Shown one piece after another: positions 6,751 to 10,048 of a stretch of 10,048 nucleotides of DNA (positions are counted from its first letter, which is position 1; the number at the start of each line of letters is the position of its first letter). The translations under genes and the position numbers were made by a program. The stretch is from CAZMLC01 sp964567125 (lineage in GTDB: Bacteria; Verrucomicrobiota; Kiritimatiellia; RFP12; UBA1067): positions 1 to 10,048 of the forward strand of contig CAZMLC010000086.1 in NCBI GenBank assembly GCA_964567125.1. Reading direction: 5' to 3'. Under the pieces are notes generated by a model. It was given only the letters and a program-made list of their open reading frames with translations, was not told where the DNA came from and did no database searches.

Positions 6751-7512
6751 ATGGTGCGTGTGACAACGGAACGGAATGCAACGATCGGACATGTGCTGCC
6801 CTTTGCGCTGTGGGTCGGCATGATCTTTCTCGTGCAGAGCCTGGAGCAGGTCAGCGGCTACTCGCGTCTGTGGCTGCCGATCTGCTATGCGCTGAAGACC
6901 GTCGCGTGCGCAGGACTCTTCCTCTGGTTCAAGCCGTGGCGGTACTATCCGGCGTTCAAGCTGGAACAACTTCCGGTCACGCTTGTGGCAGGCCTCGGGG
7001 TTGCCACGCTTTGGATTCTGCCGGAGACACCCTGGGTGCACCGCTGGTCACCGGCGTTTGTTGAGTTCTATCATCGCTGGTGCATCCTGATGCCCGGGAC
7101 GCTACCGGACTATTTCGATCCGCAGCGCTTTCCCGCGCTGCCGCCGAACCATCCTTCGCTGGCCTATTCGCCTGCCGAGGCGGGGTGGTTTCTGACGATC
7201 ATGAAGATCGTGGGGTCGGCCGGGGTGATCGCGGTTATTGAGGAGTTTTTCTTTCGCGGCTTTTTCTACCGCTGGCTGCGGCAAACAAAATTCTTGGCGC
7301 TCTCCCTGGCCTATGATGCGCAGTCCTTCTGGGTCGTGGCGGGCGTCTTTGCGCTGGAGCATGACCGCTGGCTGGGTGGACTGATGGCGGGTGTGGTGTA
7401 TGGCCTCTTGGCTGTGCGCATGGGCATCTGGTCCGCGGCGCTTGCGCATGTTGTGACGAATTTTGTGCTGGCGCTCTACGTGGTGCTGAGCGGGCAATAT
7501 GGATTCTGGTAA
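6751..7512 (+). CDS. CPBP-family intramembrane metalloprotease, exosortase-associated CAAX type
   Basis: This is a 253-residue multi-pass membrane protein, or 250 residues if GTG 6760 is the start, as the ribosome site suggests. Hydrophobic segments lie at about 14-31, 39-60, 74-90, 148-163, 182-201, 209-222 and 228-246. The three CPBP (CAAX prenyl protease 2/Abi) motifs are complete: EEFFFRG (Glu164, Glu165, Arg169), FALEH (His204) and HVVTN (His233, Asn237). These residues bind the metal and carry out catalysis within the membrane. The end, with GxxxGLLAVR, LAHVVTN and GQYGFW, matches my memory of the PEP-CTERM/exosortase-associated CAAX protease subfamily, which co-occurs with exosortase sorting systems. 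No exosortase or PEP-CTERM substrate lies in the window, so the link is by family only. It lies 21 bp after queA, and the next gene's ribosome site overlaps its stop codon. The substrate is unknown. Confidence 0.85.
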   Translation: MVRVTTERNATIGHVLPFALWVGMIFLVQSLEQVSGYSRLWLPICYALKTVACAGLFLWFKPWRYYPAFKLEQLPVTLVAGLGVATLWILPETPWVHRWSPAFVEFYHRWCILMPGTLPDYFDPQRFPALPPNHPSLAYSPAEAGWFLTIMKIVGSAGVIAVIEEFFFRGFFYRWLRQTKFLALSLAYDAQSFWVVAGVFALEHDRWLGGLMAGVVYGLLAVRMGIWSAALAHVVTNFVLALYVVLSGQYGFW

Positions 7513-7516
7513 GGAG
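7511..7516 (+). promoter_or_regulatory. Ribosome binding site deciding the start at 7522
   Basis: AAGGAG overlaps the stop codon of the CPBP gene and lies 5 bp before ATG 7522. An in-frame GTG at 7516 falls inside this site, so 7522 is the likely start. Confidence 0.75.
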
Positions 7517-7521
7517 TGGCT

Positions 7522-8229
7522 ATGGTCGAAGCGAAGTTAAATCGGGAATATGCGCTGCGCATGATCGGTGTCGGGGCGATGCTGGTGTTCATCGGTCTCT
7601 GGTCGATTTACGATGGCACCACCGCGTGGCCCAAGGTCAATGCGGATCTGGCGCGCGTGCGGTCTGAATTGCTGGCCACGAACCTGACGGCTGAAGCGTG
7701 GATCGAGCGGCAGGAGGATGGCACGACGCAGCTGGGCGGTTATTTCCTGAAGGCCGGTTTGAAGATGCCTTCCAAGCTTGTCAAGAAACTGAGCGAGCTA
7801 CGCCTGCCCGAGGCGCGCGCCAAGGATACCGTGGCGGTTGATCAGCAACAGCGGATGGTGCGGATGTTGTTTGAAAAGCCGATTTACTCAGAACACGATC
7901 TGCGGACCCAGTGGATTCAGGCCGGACTTGCGCTCGGTCTTAGCATTCTGCCGTTTCTGGCGGTCCTGTTCAAAGTCCGCCGTCGCTTCTGTGCGGATGA
8001 CGCCGGCCTTTCAGGGAGCGGCTTCGGTGGTCACCTCATTCCCTACACGGAGATCGAAGCGATCGACTGGGGCAAATGGGAGGATAAGGGTATTGCGGTT
8101 TTGCGGCTCAAGGCTGGCGGTACGATCATCCTCGATGGCTGGCACTTCTCCGGCATGGTCAGCGTGGTCAATACGATCAAGGCGCACCGCCCGGATCTGG
8201 TGCCTCAAAAAGAGAGCACTCCGGCGTAA
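7522..8229 (+). CDS. Two-helix membrane protein with PH-like C-terminal domain, unknown function
   Basis: This is a 235-residue protein that I do not recognise by name. Residues 14-30 (MIGVGAMLVFIGLWSIY) and about 130-150 (WIQAGLALGLSILPFLAVLF, followed by KVRRR) are membrane helices. The Arg/Lys-rich flank after the second helix puts the C-terminus inside the cell. The roughly 95 residues between the helices would face the periplasm; they are charged and mainly helical, with a YFLKAGLKMPSKLVKKLSEL segment. Residues about 155-225 alternate short strands (GLSGSGFGGHLIPYTEIEAI, GIAVLRLKAGGTIILDGW) and end in a helix (FSGMVSVVNTIKAH). This is the pattern of bacterial PH-like domains, which often sit on membrane proteins and bind lipids or partners. 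It is the last gene of the plus-strand run and is tightly coupled to the CPBP protease. The PH assignment is by pattern only. Confidence 0.8.
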   Translation: MVEAKLNREYALRMIGVGAMLVFIGLWSIYDGTTAWPKVNADLARVRSELLATNLTAEAWIERQEDGTTQLGGYFLKAGLKMPSKLVKKLSELRLPEARAKDTVAVDQQQRMVRMLFEKPIYSEHDLRTQWIQAGLALGLSILPFLAVLFKVRRRFCADDAGLSGSGFGGHLIPYTEIEAIDWGKWEDKGIAVLRLKAGGTIILDGWHFSGMVSVVNTIKAHRPDLVPQKESTPA

Positions 8230-8239
8230 TGACGGGGTG

Positions 8240-8266
8240 CTGGGAAAACTGGGAATGCTGGGAGTC
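8240..8266. repeat. Three imperfect 9-bp tandem units in the convergent gap
   Basis: CTGGGAAAA, CTGGGAATG and CTGGGAGTC follow each other directly between the two converging genes; a fourth, poorer unit (CTGAGCGGG) may follow at 8267. The array is short and may be chance or slippage. No function is implied. Confidence 0.4.
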
Positions 8267-8278
8267 CTGAGCGGGAAT

Positions 8279-8300
8279 GCCGCGCTTCAGAGCACGCGGC
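8279..8300. terminator. Weak hairpin candidate at the convergent gene ends
   Basis: GCCGCG (8279-8284) pairs with CGCGGC (8295-8300) across a 10-base loop that contains the ispA stop codon. The stem is GC-rich, but no run of T or A follows on either strand, so it is at best a weak bidirectional terminator. It is the only hairpin I could find between the converging genes. Confidence 0.25.
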
Positions 8301-9144
8301 TGAGCAGCTCGCGGGCGAGGGCTTCGAGCGGAGCGGTTTCGCCGGGAAGATTATGCAACGAGGCACACGCTGTCTCCGTGAGCTGCTGGGCCCAGACGCG
8401 GGCCTCCGCTTCGCTCATGATGTCGAGACAGGAGAGTTCCGGTTTGCTATCCGCTTTGGCTTCGTTGGCATCGAGAAGGTCGTCGATGACCTGAAAGGCG
8501 ATCCCGAGATTGTTGGCATAGGTGGTCAGCTGATCCAGCGTGGCAGGCGTGGCGGCTGCCACGTGGGCGCCGAGGCGGACCGCAGCGCCGAAGAGGTCAG
8601 CGGTCTTATGCTGAAAGACGTAATCCACGATGTCGCGCGTCGGGGCACCTGCATAGGCGATATCTTCGACCTGACCGGCGATCACGCCTTGCGCACCGGC
8701 GGAGCGGGCCAGTTCGGTCACGAGCTGCGCCATGGTTCCCGGCGCGATCTCGGGTGTGCGCGCGAGGATTTCAAAGGCCAGCGTCTGGAGCGCATCGCCG
8801 ACGAGTACCGCGAGGCCTTCGCCGTATTTAGCATGCACCGTGGGCTGACCGCGGCGCAGCAGATCGTTATCCATGCACGGCAGATCGTCGTGCACCAGCG
8901 TATAGGTATGGAGCAGTTCAACAGCGCAGGCCGCATTGAGCGCTTGCGCGGCATCGCCTCCGGCTGCCTCACAGGCGGCAAGGCAGAGGATCGGACGCAG
9001 CCGCTTACCACCGCAGAGAACCGCATGGCGCATGGCCTCAATCAGTGTGGCAGGCCGCGTGCCGGGTTCAGGCAGGCAGGCGAAGAGGTGCGTCTCAATA
9101 CGCGCCTTGCGTTCCACGAGATAGCTGGTGAGTGGCGCTGACAT
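8287..9144 (-). CDS. ispA: Short-chain polyprenyl diphosphate synthase, probably farnesyl diphosphate synthase
   Basis: The enzyme condenses isopentenyl diphosphate with allylic diphosphates, most likely to C15 farnesyl diphosphate, in the cytoplasm. It has 285 residues. The motifs are GGKRLRP (45-51), the first Asp-rich motif DDLPCMDND (86-94), GDALQTLAFEIL (116-127), GQVEDIAY (157-164), HKTADLF (179-185) and the second Asp-rich motif DDLLD (221-225). Tyr81, five residues before the first Asp motif, together with the two-residue insertion inside that motif, is the usual pattern of bacterial C15 enzymes. The loop after DDLLD is about nine residues shorter than in remembered E. coli IspA. The usual GKxxGxDxxxxKxTY pattern is reduced to an ADSKPEL-type stretch, so some diphosphate-binding residues may be lost or shifted. 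ATG 9144 lies 1 bp after the hisC stop without a clear ribosome site, so translation is probably coupled to hisC. Confidence 0.93.
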   Translation of the reverse strand: MSAPLTSYLVERKARIETHLFACLPEPGTRPATLIEAMRHAVLCGGKRLRPILCLAACEAAGGDAAQALNAACAVELLHTYTLVHDDLPCMDNDLLRRGQPTVHAKYGEGLAVLVGDALQTLAFEILARTPEIAPGTMAQLVTELARSAGAQGVIAGQVEDIAYAGAPTRDIVDYVFQHKTADLFGAAVRLGAHVAAATPATLDQLTTYANNLGIAFQVIDDLLDANEAKADSKPELSCLDIMSEAEARVWAQQLTETACASLHNLPGETAPLEALARELLSRVL

Positions 9145-9145
9145 G

Positions 9146-10048
9146 CTAAGCGAGTCCGAACTGGTCGAGGGTTGAGATCAGCGTATCGGCTTGGAGATCC
9201 GTGCCGATGGTGATGCGCAGGTAATCGCCGGTACGCGGACCCGGGAAGTAGCGCACGTAAATCTTTTTGCCCTTGAGATAGGCGAAGACCTCGGCGGCAT
9301 TCTTCTGCGGTGGGCGCGCGAAGAGGAAGTTGGTCTGCGAAGGGCAGACCAGCCAGCCGCGCTGCGTTAAGGCCTGCGTGAGCCGCTGACGCGTAGCGCG
9401 GATCTTCGCCACGTTGGCGCGCATGTAGTCCAGATCGCTTAGGGCCGCGTGCGCGACCATCTGGGCCAGCATATCCATGTTGTAGGAGTCTTTGATCTTG
9501 TAGAGCGCGGTGATCAGCGATTCAGGCCCGATCACATAGCCAAAGCGCAGCCCTGCCAACGAGAAGGACTTGGAGAAGGTCCGCATCACGAGCGTATTCG
9601 TGTTGCCTGCGGCGCAGGCCAGATCCATGCAGGTGATGTCGGCGAAATCGCCGTAGGCCTCATCGATAAGCACCACGCCGGAGAATTGCTTGCAGAAGGC
9701 CGTGACCACCGACTTGTCGTGTACCATGCTGGTGGGCGCGTTCGGATTGGTCATGAAAAAGAGCGAAGCTCTGTAATCCGTCGGCATCTGCCACTTGAAA
9801 TCAGCGGTGAGGTCCACGGGGGCGTGCTGCACATTGCGGATGTCCGCCAGAACCGGATAGAGCGAATAGGAGGGGACAAAATAGCCGACTGTGCCATCGT
9901 TCTCGACAAAGGCGCGCGTGCAGAGCGCAAGTATTTCATCGGAACCGTTGCCGATGAAGACCTGATTGACGCTGCAACCGTGGATCGCGGCGAGCTGCGT
10001 GCGCAACGTCATGAACACAGGATCGGGATAGAGGCGCAGGCGCGCATA
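9146..10048 (-). CDS. hisC: Histidinol-phosphate aminotransferase (HisC), 5' end outside window
   Basis: This PLP enzyme makes L-histidinol phosphate from imidazole-acetol phosphate in histidine synthesis. The frame stays open to the window edge, so 300 C-terminal residues are present and roughly 50-60 N-terminal ones are missing; the GTG at 10018 is internal. Counting from the edge, LYPDP (6-10) matches the family's substrate region, FIGNGSDEIL (31-40) binds the cofactor phosphate, NPNAPTS (101-107) holds the cofactor Asn, LIDEAYGDF (127-135) holds the Asp and Tyr that contact PLP, and TFSKSFSLAGLRFGY (157-171) contains the PLP lysine Lys160. The motif LRITIGT (277-283) holds the substrate-carboxylate Arg278. 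All key residues seen are intact. Some HisC relatives act on aromatic amino acids, so histidine specificity is by similarity only. No other his gene lies in the window; ispA follows after 1 bp, an unusual partner suggesting a mixed operon. Confidence 0.93.
   Translation of the reverse strand, partial: YARLRLYPDPVFMTLRTQLAAIHGCSVNQVFIGNGSDEILALCTRAFVENDGTVGYFVPSYSLYPVLADIRNVQHAPVDLTADFKWQMPTDYRASLFFMTNPNAPTSMVHDKSVVTAFCKQFSGVVLIDEAYGDFADITCMDLACAAGNTNTLVMRTFSKSFSLAGLRFGYVIGPESLITALYKIKDSYNMDMLAQMVAHAALSDLDYMRANVAKIRATRQRLTQALTQRGWLVCPSQTNFLFARPPQKNAAEVFAYLKGKKIYVRYFPGPRTGDYLRITIGTDLQADTLISTLDQFGLA

Noticed and set aside
8353..9141. 262-residue plus-strand frame opposite ispA
   Set aside because: The minus strand encodes a complete prenyl synthase with all major motifs; the plus-strand frame has no recognisable features.

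Overview
The window is a scaffolded bacterial fragment: a run of exactly 100 N interrupts lepA. It looks like a GC-rich Gram-negative bacterium. My best guess is the Kiritimatiellota/Lentisphaerota side of the PVC group, probably from a metagenome assembly. That guess rests on recollection of family sequences, not a search. The clues are a giant secreted protein with an Asp-rich segment and Ig-like module of a kind I associate with those phyla, a signal peptidase I with a very long insertion, and a CPBP protease of the exosortase-associated (PEP-CTERM CAAX) type.

There are three regions. (A) Bases 1-2784 are accessory DNA. They hold the 3' end of a large secreted Ig-like protein whose composition drops from GC-rich to AT-rich near base 781, then two genes for exported proteins of unknown function (1298-1960 and 2018-2701). 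After these comes a 37-bp relic (2731-2767) that matches the big gene at 36 of 37 positions once 171 bp are removed between two copies of a 7-bp repeat. The block between the big gene's body and the relic looks like a swapped-in tip with its own cargo genes. (B) Bases 2820-8229 are a co-directional housekeeping cluster behind a strong sigma-70 type promoter: lepA (elongation factor 4), lepB (signal peptidase I), queA (queuosine tRNA modification), a CPBP/CAAX-type membrane protease, and a two-helix membrane protein with a PH-like tail. Gaps between genes are 3-21 bp, so they probably form one transcription unit. An 8+8 bp perfect inverted repeat brackets the -10 box and looks like an operator. 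(C) Bases 8287-10048, on the minus strand, hold hisC (5' end outside the window) followed after 1 bp by ispA. They converge on region B with only 57 bp between the stop codons.

The core genes cover translation (lepA, queA), protein export and membrane proteolysis (lepB, CPBP), isoprenoid precursor synthesis (ispA) and histidine synthesis (hisC). The least explained part is the mosaic at 1-2784. No rRNA, tRNA, CRISPR, transposase or integrase was seen.
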